DNA of 64,000 nucleotides, from the NCBI GenBank assembly GCA_910589415.1, contig OU342636.1, positions 38,331,735 to 38,395,734 on the forward strand, in the 5' to 3' direction. The translations under genes and the position numbers were made by a program. How positions within the stretch are numbered: the first letter of the stretch is position 1; each line of letters opens with the position of its first letter. The DNA comes from Malachius bipustulatus (lineage: Eukaryota; Arthropoda; Insecta; Coleoptera; Melyridae). Below, piece after piece: positions 35,572 to 47,330 of the stretch. The notes beneath the pieces are model-generated. The model made no database searches, was not told the origin of the DNA, and saw nothing but the letters and a program-made list of their open reading frames with translations.

Positions 35572-37665
35572 TCATGTGTCTACGTTCTCTACGATAAATA
35601 AATATTCATCTTTACGTTTCATTGTATTATCTTTACTTCTTCTTTGTGCATTCCTATATCTTGATTTCATATCTTCATATTCGCCTTTTCTTCCATCATT
35701 GCTACTCATTTCGTCTTCTGAACCTCTTTTTGCTAATGAAAATTGAGATTTTTCTTTTCCTTCGAGCACATCGTCTTCATAATCTTCGTCTCCCTCATTT
35801 TCCGTACTTACAAATACATAATTTTCATAATCGTGGCCTAGATCTTCATGTATACGTCTTTTTTCTTCACATTTGAGCGCTTCGAACGCCACTTACCGCA
35901 TTTTTCTTCATCTCTACGCCTTCTTTCTTCATATTTACGTCTTTTTTCTACATCTTTACGCCTTTCTTCATCTTTGCGTTTTTCTTCTTCATCTTTACGT
36001 CTTTCTTCATCTTTACCTTTTTCTTCTTCATTTTTACGTCTTTTTTCTACATATTTACGTCTGTCTTCATATTTACGCCTGTCTTCATATTTACGCCTGT
36101 CTTCATATTTACGTCTTTCTTCTTCATCTTTACGTCTTTTTTATTCATCTTTACCTCTTTTGTCATCTTTACGTTTCTCTTAATCATGTACCCGTCTTTT
36201 TTCTCCACCTTTGAGCGCCTCGAACGCCACTTACCGCATTTTTCTTCATCTCTACGCCTTCTTTCTTCATATTTACGTATTTTTTCTACATCTTTACGCC
36301 TTTCTTCATCTTTGCGTTTTTCTTCTTCATCTTTACGTCTTTCTTCATCTTTACCTTTTTCTTCTTCATTTTTACGTCTTTTTTCTACATATTTACGTCT
36401 GTCTTCATATTTACGCCTGTCTTCATATTTACGTCTTTCTTCTTCATCTTTACGTCTTTTTTATTCATCTTTACCTCTTTTGTCATCTTTACGTTTCTCT
36501 TAATCATGTACCCGTCTTTTTTCTCCACCTTTGAGCGCCTCGAACGCCACTTACCGCATTTTTCTTCATCTCTACGCCTTCTTTCTTCATATTTACGTCT
36601 TTTTTCTACATCTTTACGCCTTTCTTCATCTTTGCGTTTTTCTTCTTTATGTCTTTTTTATTCATCTTTACCTCTTTTTTCATCTTTACGTTTTTCTTAA
36701 TCATGTACACGTCTTTTTTCTCCACCTTTGAGCGCCTCGAACGCCACTTACCGCATTTTTCTTCATCTCTACGCCTTTTTTCCTCATCTTTACGTATCTT
36801 TCTTCTTTATCTTAAAGTATTTTTCTACATATTTACGTTTTCTTCATATTTTCGTCTTTCTTCTTTATCTTTACGTCTTTATTCTGCATCTTTGCACCTT
36901 TCTTTATCATATTTACGTCTTTCTTCTGCATCTTTACCCCTTTCTTCTTCATCTTTACATCTTTTTTCTACATCTTTACATCGTTCTTCATATTTACGTT
37001 TTTCTTCATCATGTACACGTCTTTTTTCTTCACCTTTGAGCATTTCGAACGCCACTTTCCGGATTTTTCTTCATCTTTACGTATTTTTTCTTCATCTTTA
37101 CGTCTTTATTCATATTTACGTTTTTCTTCTTCACCTTTGAGCGCCTTAAGCTCCACTTCCCGCATTTTTTCTTCATCTCTACGCCTTTTTTCCTCATCTT
37201 TACGTATTTTTTCTTAATTTTTAAGTTTTTATTCTTCGTCTTTGCGTCTTTCTTCTTCATCTTTACGTATTCTTTCTACATATTTACGTCTTTCTTCATA
37301 TTTACGTCTATATGTTCATATATTCATCTTTACGCATTTGTTCTATATATTTACGTCTTTCTTCATATTTACGTCTTTCTTCTTTATCTTTACGTCTTTC
37401 TTCTGCACCTTTGCGCATTTCTTCTTCATATTTACGTCTTTCTTCTGCATCTTTACGTCTTTCTTCTTCATCTTTACGTCTTTCTTCATCTTCGCGTCTT
37501 TCTTCTTATCTATACGTCTTTTTTCTGCACCTTTACGTCTTTCTTCGTCATCTTTACGTCTTCTTTCTACATCTTTACGTCTTTCTTCATCTTTACGTCT
37601 TTCTTGATCATGTTTATGGTTTTCTTCATCATCATCGTTTGTACTGCTATTTTCGTAGTCTTCAT
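35572..37665 (-). pseudogene. Decayed charged-repeat (EERRKDEE-type) coding sequence
   Basis: Read on the minus strand, 18-nt words such as GAAGAAAGACGTAAAGAT give EERRKD repeats of coiled-coil type. From the 5' side it begins AKNEDYENSSTNDDDEENH, then EERRK repeats, and ends in an intact 106-codon frame (35572-35892) with ENEGDEDYEDDVLEG and SLAKRGSEDEMSSND. In between, blocks of about 320 bp are duplicated (starting near 35848, 36186 and 36506). Each carries TAA where the repeat pattern predicts CAA (Gln), and a frameshift after EEK. One block near 37141-37200 keeps the unbroken EEKMREVELKALKGEEEKRK. No methionine start or splice structure could be fixed. It may be a dead gene or a simple-repeat expansion with partly protein-like frame. 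The + strand frames here are shadows. Confidence 0.5.
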
Positions 37666-37789
37666 TCTTTGCTAGGAGTGTTAATTAATAGTCTTCTAAA
37701 TTACAGCACAAATGGAATCCCAACTCGTCTTGTGCCGAAACTACTTCATACCGAAACTACTACTCCCACAAAAATTTCAGCCCCCTAGA

Positions 37790-38110
37790 TTGAAAACTAC
37801 GACCAGAAACCGTGCCCCATGGACCGGATTTTTGAAATTTTGAAAGGACACCCTGTATCTTTGTAATTTTTTTCAACAAAAATCTAACGTCATCTTAAAG
37901 CTTTACAAGCGTGAAAAATTTCGTTCTTTTATCTTGTAAAATAAAGCTACAGGAGCGTTTTTAAAATCGAAAAAACGCGATTTTGGAGAAATAAATAAAT
38001 AATGTTGGGAAAACCACTTTTTCGTGATTTCGTGGGGGTCAGGATCATTTGGATGATTTTCGTAAAGTGATGGCCTCAATAGTGTTTTTTTTTAAATTAA
38101 ATAACACGCT
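37790..38110. repeat. Dispersed repeat, related to 45950-46200 and 47240-47320
   Basis: Shares GATTGAAAACTACGACCAGA with 45967 onward, and CTCAATAGTGTTTTTTTTT plus the preceding GATTTTCG with 47272-47322. It also contains GGACACCCTGTA near 37847. Confidence 0.65.
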
Positions 38111-38998
38111 AATAATAGAGGGCTGCTATTACAAAACTAACTATCACTGAAAATACCAGAAATTAGTTTGAAACCAGAACTATTTGGTCAGTTTCAGTAC
38201 CCACCGCTGACTGCGGTAAATTAGCTGTTTGTATCTATTAAAATGTAATTCGAATTATTCACAGCACACAGTGCAAATTAGAACCCTCAATCCCACCCTG
38301 GTCCATTAATACCAATTCTGATTACACCTGCTAATTTTTCATCATACTCTCTACCAGTCCCTGTAATCGTACCTCTCTATCCCACGAACCTCACGGCAAT
38401 AATTATTATTATACAAAGAGTGTTTCTCTCTCTATTAATCTCCACATCGGCGGCGGTTCGTGCGGCCAAGAGTCTCTTTATTACTCCCCCAGTCTCACTC
38501 TCTCCCACCTGAATTCGTCTATCGATCTCCCTCGCTCATTTATTGTAATAGCGGTCTCCGATGTCGCTTTATTGGAAGTTCTGTTGATCCCCGAGCAATC
38601 TGATCGCGTCGAGGTCGTAGGTCGCCCTGTATAGAGCGAATCACTGATGACACTGTTCATTTTACGCTGACACTGAGAATGCACCGGGGAATTATATCAG
38701 AGAGAAAGTAAGATAAATTACCTTTCACGTCTTCCTATCTCTGATGGTTAGTCTGGCGTTGGTGTTAGGCTTACGCGTTCATTTTTGTTGCTGCCAATTA
38801 GTGTAACGTTTAAGGTAACGTTTATTCCTTTGTAACGAAATCCAAGGCTTTCATTTTTTATTAATTTATCAGAGGCAGTTATTAAATTTCAGTTTTTTAT
38901 CAATTTAGAGCAGGAAGGCAGAGTTTTTGCTAGTTATATAAGTGGAACACGTCGGAAGGACTGGTAGTGTTGACCATTAAACATTCAACTCCTGCAAG
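38111..38998. other. Non-repetitive, GC-richer block
   Basis: No gene seen. The part 38380-38700 is of high complexity (for example CGGCGGCGGTTCGTGCGG) and unlike the surrounding repeats. It is a candidate conserved non-coding segment by inference only. Confidence 0.3.
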
Positions 38999-39325
38999 GT
39001 GTATTGAGCCTCGCAGAAATAGACGCCCCGCGATGAATGCACTGAGTTCACCAACCGGGCAACCGACGGGGAAAAACGAGCCGGGAACTGACCAGCGAGA
39101 ATTTCCCTCCCCTGATAGGAGTGTATTGAGCCTTCAGAGGAGTAGGACAGCCGAATTGCATGCATTAAATACACAGAGGGGGAGAGGCTGATGTATTGAG
39201 TCAGCTTATCCTTGTCGAAGAGTGCATTGAACTCTGCGCGGAAAATCTTTTTTCAGTTTCCAGACCAGTCGTATTGAGACGAGGTCTGATTAATGAATCC
39301 CTCCGTTTCACTTGTATTGAGAGTC
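38999..39325. repeat. Recurring word GTATTGAG
   Basis: GTATTGAG occurs about five times in 325 bp (near 39000, 39123, 39192, 39270 and 39313) without a constant spacing. The intervening sequence is not repeated. Confidence 0.6.
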
Positions 39326-39413
39326 AAAATATTACCATTTCTAGGGTTCTTCAGAAAGTACTCGAGGTGGCGGACATGTCAGTCAACTTTCCAAATTTTC
39401 CATAAAGAGACGG

Positions 39414-39704
39414 TTGAACTGTTTAGCGCCCCCAACTCTTCTGGGAGAAATCACTCCATTTGCAGAGGAAGCCATGTACCTAGGAGTAATCCTGGATAAA
39501 AGGCTTACTTGGAACTGTCATCTGGAAGAAGTTATACATAAAGTCAAACTCTCCTTATGGACGTGGCAAAACATGGAGAATCGCACCTCCCAAAATATAC
39601 TCCAGGAGGCAAATTATATGATTTTACTCCAGTGTTTAACGACTGAAGGACCAGGGCTATTAACCCCGAAGGAAACAGGAGTAGATAGGTTGCACATTGA
39701 ATAA
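39414..39704 (+). mobile_element. Decayed non-LTR retrotransposon reverse transcriptase fragment
   Basis: The frame contains MYLGVILDKRLTWNCHLEEV, the typical block after the catalytic part of jockey/RTE-like reverse transcriptases (xYLGVxLDxxLTWxxHI). The upstream part is broken by stops, and the YxDD block is not found. It is a short dead remnant, continuing upstream in other frames as far as about 39390. Confidence 0.75.
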
Positions 39705-39789
39705 TTCGAATAATTATAGGTACTGACCTACAGTCTGCTTCTGTCTCCTGCTGTGAGGGTTGGTAATCACTTTAATTTAACAATTAGAA

Positions 39790-40115
39790 ACCGCGAGTGT
39801 AAGACGCGGCTTTTAGGTTCACGATACGTATTTGATCCGACACGATTTGTCGTATCACGAAATGCGATTTTACTCGACGATTACGAGTAACTAAGTCCAA
39901 TTGACACGACACGATTTGTCGTCTCTGAATGCGACTTGCTGCCACGACTTCAGCTGGTCAAGTAAGTTTCTTCCTTCTTCCTTCTTCCTTCATGTGCGGG
40001 TGAGTGTGCGGGTAAAAGGTAGGAAGGGAAGGGTGTTGTTTTCTGAACCCCGAGTCTGGCGGTGACGAACGAAATTTTGTTGAATGAATTTAGCGTATCG
40101 CTCGTCACGATTTGG
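39790..40115. repeat. Dispersed diverged repeat, copy 1
   Basis: Shares a series of words in the same order with 53045-53330: TTCACGATACG, GAATGCGAC, CACGACTTC, CTTCCTTC, CATGTGCGGGT and GGAAGGG. The sequence is rich in short inverted words of the type ACGA/TCGT. Confidence 0.6.
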
Positions 40116-40159
40116 TCTCAATTTCGACCGATCAAATTAACTATGATGACGGAACATCC

Positions 40160-41060
40160 AGGATGTAGGTATTAGACAAGGACGATTCCGGAACTTGAAT
40201 CGGTTTTTCCCTACGACTCTGCGTTTTCGAGATTTAATGGTCCAAAGTTGAAGAAATTGCATTTTTTTTCCCGTTGGAAATTTTTGTTCCCGATTTGTGA
40301 GGACATTAAGTCCTTCACGATCCAACCGGATTGTTTAACCGACTAGTATGGCAGTCCACACTGTGCTCACACGAAATTGCGTCCCATTTTTAAGACATCG
40401 ATTTTTCAAGAAAATATTTCAAAATGGTACCTACCTTGCAAATGTTTCGAAATTTTTTTTCTCTTCGATTTTAATAAAAATCTCACGTCATGCGATAGAA
40501 AGTTTGAGAAGTTCAGAACTGTAAGCGGTTCTTTTGTAGTTCTCCCCGTTTTCGAGATACAGCAGGAGTAGAGTAATTTTCCGGGTAAAGGTTTATTTTG
40601 TCGATTTTTTCAAAGCAACAATCGCTTGTGCGGCTTCAATATTTGCCAGAGGACGTGCCAGAAGATGGCAATTCCGAAACTGGAAGCCGTTTTATCCTGC
40701 GCATTCGCGTTCTCGAGATATGGTCGTTTAAAGTTGAAAATTAGCAATTTTTTTAGATTTCCAAAAATTTTGGTTGTCGTTTTGTGAGAAAACTGAGGAT
40801 TTATCGGTTCAACTGGATTGTTTAACTGACCCGTTTGGCAGTCGACTGTGCTGACACAAAATTACATTCCTATCTGAAGACGTCGATTTTTCAAGAAAAT
40901 ATTTCACCTTGCAAATTTTTCGAAATTTATTTTTCTCTTCGATTTTAATAAAAATCTCACGTCATGCGATAGAAAGGGCGAGAAGTTCAGAACTGTAAGC
41001 TGTTTCTCTGTAGCTCTCCCCGTTTTCTAGATAAAGGAGAAAACTCATTTTTAGAGTGAA
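40160..41060. repeat. Tandem duplication with a period of about 474 bp
   Basis: CGATTTTAATAAAAATCTCA with CGTCATGCGATAGAAAG occurs at about 40466 and 40940. Both are followed by AGAAGTTCAGAACTGTAAGC and CTCCCCGTTTTC, and preceded by GACATCGATTTTTCAAG or GACGTCGATTTTTCAAG. Confidence 0.75.
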
Positions 41061-41648
41061 CGTCCCGGCGTCGTTCTGGACTATCAAAAAGAGTTTTTTA
41101 AGTCATCAGTCCGGGGTGGCAAAAGAAAAAATTCGAACGAGTCCGCTTCTGGCTTCTAAACGTTTCCCTCCCCGAGTAAGCCGTTCACCGACATTTAGGG
41201 GAATCTCTCGCTAAACTCTGGATTCGATAATAAGGTGAAACGACCCGAGTCGGTTGATACTAAACCTGGGGCCACGGTAACGAGGTCAAACATAAAAACT
41301 AAATTACAAATCAATAGGTTGTATTGTAATAGTCCTTCTGTTGACATTATTAATGAAATAATGAATGTCAATAAACGCACTCAAATTGTCGCTAATTTAG
41401 TTGGCACTGTCAGTTGTTTATACGTCGGTAAAAAAGGAGATTCCAGAAATATTTTCATTTTTGATTTTCAATTAAAAGTAACTTCAATAATTATTTCTAG
41501 TCGAAAATTTTTGGGGATACACTGAAAAGGGTTATTGAGGAAAATCTTAAGTTTGCTTAAGAATTTATGGTGCCTACCCTATTCAGATTATTGATCACTT
41601 TTATTACTATACCAGATAGGTATGAATCTAAAAAAACAAATGAATAGA

Positions 41649-41821
41649 AAAAAACATAACTTTGATATGTCACTCTCATATGGGACACTCTGTATTGTCC
41701 AAAATAATTTTACATTATGGCCATTGTGATCCTGTACTTGAATTCACAATTTTTTTTTTTTTTGAAAAAATCCATCGTTTGGCCTACAGAGACCGCTTTG
41801 AATGAGCTGGGACACCCTATA
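41649..41821. mobile_element. Right-arm fragment of the type A foldback
   Basis: Matches 11560-11721, from AACATAACTTTGATATG to GGGACACCCTATA. It is followed by the same compound-repeat sequence as the copy at 21193. Confidence 0.85.
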
Positions 41822-41840
41822 TGTATATTTACCAATTGTT

Positions 41841-42625
41841 GTTTAGTAAAGTTTACTAAAGTTCACGTTAAATTTATTACCACAATCGTATGAGTACAAT
41901 TTTTTTCTGCGCAGACTCGCCAGTCAGTGATGAGAGTATAAATAATCCCAATAAATGTAAAGCCTTGTCCACACCAAAGAAACATAGAGGAACATTTTGT
42001 TGCTGGTTGCCGCAACTTGTTTATGGAAACAGAAACAACAGCAAAAGTTCCGTAAACGTTCTGTACACACACACCAAGGTAATTCAGTTTTGTGAATGTT
42101 TCGTTGTGTTGCTGCAACAGGAAACGTTGTGTCTACACCAGTGCAGTGTATGTTTCTTAATCTAAACAATGTGGTACGACGAAGAAGATTTACAGGCAGC
42201 AGCAGCTGCAATTGTAATTATTTTACAAAAACCAAAAAACGAGTCCGTAAATGTTGGACTAGACCAAGTCTTTTAGACAGCAAGTCACATGGTGTCATTG
42301 GGAACAAGCAACAACGTGTCCACACTGATAAAAATAGGTACCGTTATTGAGAAACAAAAAATGTTTTCCATTCTATATTTTCTTTGATCTTTGCCGCTAA
42401 ATATGGAAACAAGCAACTTGTAGGAACTTTTGTTGCTGCAACCGTAAACAATTAGGAACTTAAATAAACTTTTGGCAACATTCAGAAACAAGTTCCAGGA
42501 ACAAGCAACATAAACAGATGTTCCTATTATGTGTTGCTTTCGGTGTGGACAAGGCTTAATAATAATAAAACTTAACGGGAGCTGTAATCAAGGAAACCAC
42601 TAGATTCTTGTGTTGTAGGTGAGTT
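41841..42625. repeat. Dispersed repeat, copy 2 (interrupted)
   Basis: Halves 41841-41960 and 42557-42625 together match 21490-21675. The copy is split by a 596-bp inverted-repeat element. Confidence 0.8.
41961..42556. mobile_element. 596-bp inverted-repeat element with TAA target duplication
   Basis: Begins AGCCTTGTCCACACC and ends GGTGTGGACAAGGCT. Both sides carry TAA (41958-41960 and 42557-42559), while the paralogous site at about 21610 has the uninterrupted sequence. A 3-bp TAA/TTA duplication is usual for PIF/Harbinger-type transposases. The element has no transposase frame and so would be non-autonomous. Confidence 0.85.
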
Positions 42626-42829
42626 TTTTTAACGTTATCGATCCGTCAACCCCCAACCCCAGCACAAAAACCGGTTTTCAGTTGCAGTTTTTTGTTTATT
42701 GTTGGCCTACCTACTGTTTTACCACAGAATAGACTAATGTGTAATAGACTAATAGTGATTTTGCTAGGAAACACTCTATAGAGCCGCCAGTTTTCATGTG
42801 GGAAAGTTTAAATTTGGCTCGATTGAAGA

Positions 42830-43120
42830 GGCGCACCATGGCACGATGCCCATTGAAAATGAGCGGGATCCGTTCCCGGGAAGTGTCATTTTTTCGGGAA
42901 TTTCGGGATTTTTCGGGAATAGCCTAGGAAACACTCTAAGTGTCTGAAAGTTGTACCGATCGGGACGAAACTTGGTAGGGACGTACCTTGGGACCCCCAA
43001 AATACGACCTATTGAAAATGGGCCGGATCCGAGAATTTTAAGACCCCCGTTCAGGGCCGTATTTTTTTTAAAACGTCCCGACTTAAGGATTTGTCCTCTG
43101 TAACGGTACATAGCGGGGAG
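42830..43120. repeat. Dispersed repeat, copy 1
   Basis: GACCTATTGAAAATGGGCCGGA, followed by GTTCAGGGCCGTA and CTGTAACGGTACAT, is shared with 47985-48125. It has no coding features. Confidence 0.7.
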
Positions 43121-43616
43121 ATTCTGTTATTCTTGTACAAGATTCGTACCTTGTTAGATGGCTACTACACTAAGAAAGTTTTTAAAACAATTTGTACGCA
43201 AGTTGCCTTGACAATTTTGCGAAATTAACTTGTAAAAACGTTTAAATCTTATAAAAAAAAAATAGTTTGTGAAAGTTTTTCTTTGAAATTTTCACACGAT
43301 CGAAATACCTCAGGATATTTTTTATTCCAAAAGGAAGCATAGTATTGGACAAGTATTCCAGCAAAAAAAAAATCAAAAAGTTAAAGTAGATTTTTTGAAA
43401 ATTACATTTCAAGACATTTGAAACCATTTTTTTAAGAAAAGTTGAAAATCGAAATATCTCAAAATCTATTGAGTTTTGTATAGTGCATGTTGGGGTTAAT
43501 TTACTCCTTACCTCTGGTTTTATCAGATCACCAAAGGAATGTATCCAGTTGCCAGTAACCCTGTATAATAATTGAGAAATAAAAAATTAAATAAAAACAA
43601 ATTTGACATTTAAAAT

Positions 43617-43857
43617 GGTACTTATGTGGTATTGTTGTATTCGTACAAATGTATAGAATCCAAAAATATAATAATATATAGGGTGTCCCATTTAAAAATA
43701 AAAAGTTGGTAACATTTCCGGAAAAACCGGATGTGGAAAAAAATTCAATTTTCTGCTAAAAAGTGCGCTCTATCAAGAATATGCGACGTACCAAATTTCA
43801 AAAAATTATCTCCAAAAAAAAAGGGGGTGTACCATGCCTGTGATACACACTGTATAG
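43617..43857. mobile_element. Half copy of the type C foldback
   Basis: Matches 15055-15297 in order (TTATGTGGTAT, ATAATATA, AAAAGTTGGT, GGAAAAACCGG, ACCATGCCT). The terminal part reads TGTGATACACACTGTAT. Confidence 0.7.
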
Positions 43858-43936
43858 GTGCCATAGTGAAACTGTAGGAGCCGCGGATGTAAATAATGAC
43901 CATAACACCTTATACAGCAAATTACTGAGACTGAGT

Positions 43937-44677
43937 TTTTCAATTTGGACATGGGAAATTATTAACTCGATTTGCCAAAATAGGAAAACTTTGAAAAAAT
44001 TACAGAGCAGCATCAGAACCGGTACCTATAAGGTACACCAGAAATGATTTCTTGCAAACAACTACAGGGGCGGGTATTTTGATTCATATCGAACATCCCC
44101 AATAAAATGAAAAATGGAAAAAAACCGAATTGCCAAAGTAGAAAAATTTTGAAAAAATTATGGAAGATCACCAGAACCGGTACCTACAAGGTACACCAGA
44201 AATTATTTCTTGCAAACAACTACAGGGGCAGGTATTTTGATTCATGTCGAACATCCCCAACAAAATGGAAAATTGAAAAAAAAAACCGATTTGCCAAAAT
44301 ACAAAAAAATACAAAAAAAATTTCTGGTGTATAGGTACCCTGTAGGTACCTGTGTAGGTGATCTTCCGCAAATTTTTCAAAATTTTTCTATTTTTGCAAA
44401 TCGGTTTTTTTCAATTTTTCATTTTATTGGGGATGTTTGACATGAATCAAAATACCCGCCCCTGTAGTTGTTTGCAAGAAATCATTTCTGACGTACCTCG
44501 TAGATACCGGTTCTGGTGCTGCTCTATAATTTTTTCAAAATCTTCCTATTTTAGAAAATCGAGTTATTTGATTTATGATTTTCCTGAAAAAATTGGAATC
44601 TACATATTAGTACCTAATTTCTAGAGGAGGTTTTTAAAAGAAGTAGGTAATAATTTCTCATGTCCAAATTGAAAACG
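43937..44677. mobile_element. Complex palindrome with a duplicated left arm
   Basis: A unit of about 180 bp (CAGAACCGGTACCTA, TTGCAAACAACTACAGGGGC, GAACATCCCCAA) occurs twice in direct order (near 44005 and 44170). It then occurs in inverse order from about 44420 (GGGGATGTTTGACATGAATC, GCCCCTGTAGTTGTTTGCAA). Outer ends CAATTTGGACATGGGAAATT and AATTTCTCATGTCCAAATTG are inverse. Confidence 0.8.
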
Positions 44678-44689
44678 TTCAAAAATTGT

Positions 44690-46857
44690 CAGCTACCTTT
44701 TTAGCAGCTGTTTTCACGCCAGTCTTAGAATGGGTTTTTAAATTTAACAAAACAAAACAAAAATGGGAAAATTTGACAATTTTGTCTCTTTTCCTATGCC
44801 GGCCACTGGCTAACTTTACTTAAAAAATACTATTTTTTACACTGCCTTTAATAAATTCGAAAAAAGTGAAAGAGGAGTGTTGAAAACAGAAAATTTGAAA
44901 TTTTAGAGGAATACACATCATGTAAAAATACTCGAATATCTCCGCCATTTTTCTTATTTGCTTTTTGAAATTTTTCAGAATTAAGGGTTCTTAGTATAGT
45001 TGTCTACTGTAAAAATTTTAGTTCAATTCCTTCAAAAATGTGCTCATAAACGGTTATAGAAATTTAACCATTTTTACACTCTTTTCCTACTCACGCCACT
45101 GGCTTATTAATAGAAATCGAGATAGACATAATGCAAATTTTATTGCATTATCTTAAATTTTAACTAATTTCCTTCTAATTTTGTAATTTGGGTGAAAAGT
45201 TTTTTTTCTATCCTCTGCTTACAACACAGGATTAAAAAAAAAACGCAATTTTTACGAAAATTAAAAAGGCCGCCATTTTGAAACGACTAGATTGATTTCA
45301 CTCAAGTGGAATTAATACCAGGCCACTTCTTATGGATATCTTACTCCCACGAAAATTTCAGTCCTTAGATTGAAAATTGCTCGGAAAATTGCCACCTTTA
45401 ATGAGATGAAAAAAAAAACGTTTTTTTTTCGAATTTTGACCGGACACTATGTAGAAATGACGCGACTTTGGGAAACTTTTTTTAAGAAAATCGAAAGTCC
45501 TTTAATAGTTCTACAAAACTGCAAAAAAAAAGACGCTACAGTGGCGTTTTGAAAATCGAAAATTTGAAATTTTAGAAAAATAAACATCATATTATGAAAT
45601 AAATTCGAATATCTCCGCCATTTTTCTTATTTACTTTCAAAAATCAATTCCTTCAAAAATAGGCTCATAAACGGTATATAGAAATTTAGCCATTTTTGCC
45701 CTTTTCCTACCCACGCCGCTGGCTTATTAATAGAAATAACGCAAATTTTATTGCATTAACCAAATTTCAAATAATTTTTTTCCAATCTTGTTAATCTGAT
45801 TTCAAAGCTTTATTGCCATCTTGCTCATACAGGGGTTCAAACAATTTTAATTTTTTATAAAATGAAAAAAATCGCCGTTTTGACCAAATAGGTACAGTAC
45901 CAGACAACTCCTTGCAGCTCGAGTTGCAGCTATCTTATTATCAAAAAAATTTCAGCCCCCTAAATTGAAAACTACGACCAGAAACCATGCCTCATGGACG
46001 TTTTTTTTTTTTAATGTGAAATTTGGAGAGACACCCTCTAGAAGTCTAGAAGTAACGCAACTTGAGGAATTTTTTTTACGAGAATCAAACGTCATCCCTA
46101 AGTTTCACAAGAGTCAAAAATTTCGTTCACTAATCCGTTTGAAAGATGAAGCTAGGTACAGGAGCGTTTTTAAAATTTTAGAGAAATAAACATCATTTAA
46201 AAAAAACTCGAATATCTCCGACAATTTTCTTATTTACTTCTTGAAATTTTTGAGGGTTAAAGGACATTAGTGTAGTTCTCTACTGTAAAAGTTTCAGTTT
46301 AATTTTTTCAAAAATGTGCTCATAAATTGTTAGCGAAATTGATAAATTTTTACCTTTTTCCTACCCCCGCCACTGGCTTATTAATAAAAATAATGTAAAA
46401 TTTTATTACATTAAATCAAATTTCTAGTAATTTTTTTCCAATCCTGTTGATTTAATTTTAAAGATTTTTTTCCATCTTGCTCGTACAGGGGTTCATAAAA
46501 TAGCCAATTTTCCGAAAATTCAAATGGCCGCCATTTTAAAACGGCTCATCCGATTTTGCTCAAATGCAATAACAGACCACTCCTTGTGGATTTCTTACTC
46601 CCACAAAAAATTCAGTCTCCTAGATTGAAAACTGCGACCTGAAATGAGATGACAAAAACCGGTTTTCTGGAATTTTGAATGGACAGCCTGTAGAAGTGAC
46701 GCTACTTTTGGAAATTTTTTCAACGAAATTCTAACGTCATCCCAAAGTTTTATAAGGATCCAAAATTTCGTTTACTAATCTTGAAAGATAAAGCTACAGG
46801 ACGTTTTTAAAATCGAAAATTCGCGATTTTGGAGAAATATAAGTATAAAATCAAATA
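44690..46857. repeat. Three diverged direct repeats of about 600-670 bp
   Basis: TCGAATATCTCCG occurs at about 44934, 45606 and 46207. Each is followed by a near-identical phrase ending CCACTGGCTTATTAATA or CGCTGGCTTATTAATAG (about 45105, 45715 and 46370). There are no coding features. Confidence 0.75.
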
Positions 46858-47330
46858 TACAGGGTGTCCGGAAATTAAGCGCAAAAAACTAATGGGGATG
46901 ATTCTACTTGATGAAATATTGCCAAAAGTATCTATAATTTTTTTTTCGAAAACTCACAAATAATAAGAAAGTTATACTTAAGTCTTCAAAGTTTTTTTAT
47001 CAGGTCATTTTATCGTGATAGACAAAAATTACTTTTTCCGAATACTTCTTCATGTTCTTCAATTGTGCGTCTTCAAAACCCAGAAAAAAATATTACGAAA
47101 AAAGTTATAGGCCTTTTTTGAAGGTCAAGGGCAGTTAAAAAGGCTTCTTATTGATTTCGAGGGATTCAAGTCTAATTTGTACCAAGGATGCTAATAAGGA
47201 ACATCACTGGCAAGTGAGTAAGATTTTAAGAAAATCCTTGGGGGTCATGATCGGTGGACATTTGACGAGTTTGGGTGATTTTCGAAAAGCGGTGTCGTCC
47301 TCAATAGTGTTTTTTTTTTATTAAAAAAAG
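46858..47330. mobile_element. TACAGGGTGTCCGG element, one end only, plus dispersed repeat
   Basis: TACAGGGTGTCCGGAAATTA marks an end of the foldback type, but no inverse end was found downstream. From about 47240 the sequence is related to 38030-38095. Confidence 0.55.

Noticed and set aside
35848..37788. Plus-strand frames of the type FLHLYVFFLHIYV
   Set aside because: They are complements of the EERRK-type repeats. The hydrophobic pattern is a by-product, and the minus strand gives the more protein-like reading with matching ends.
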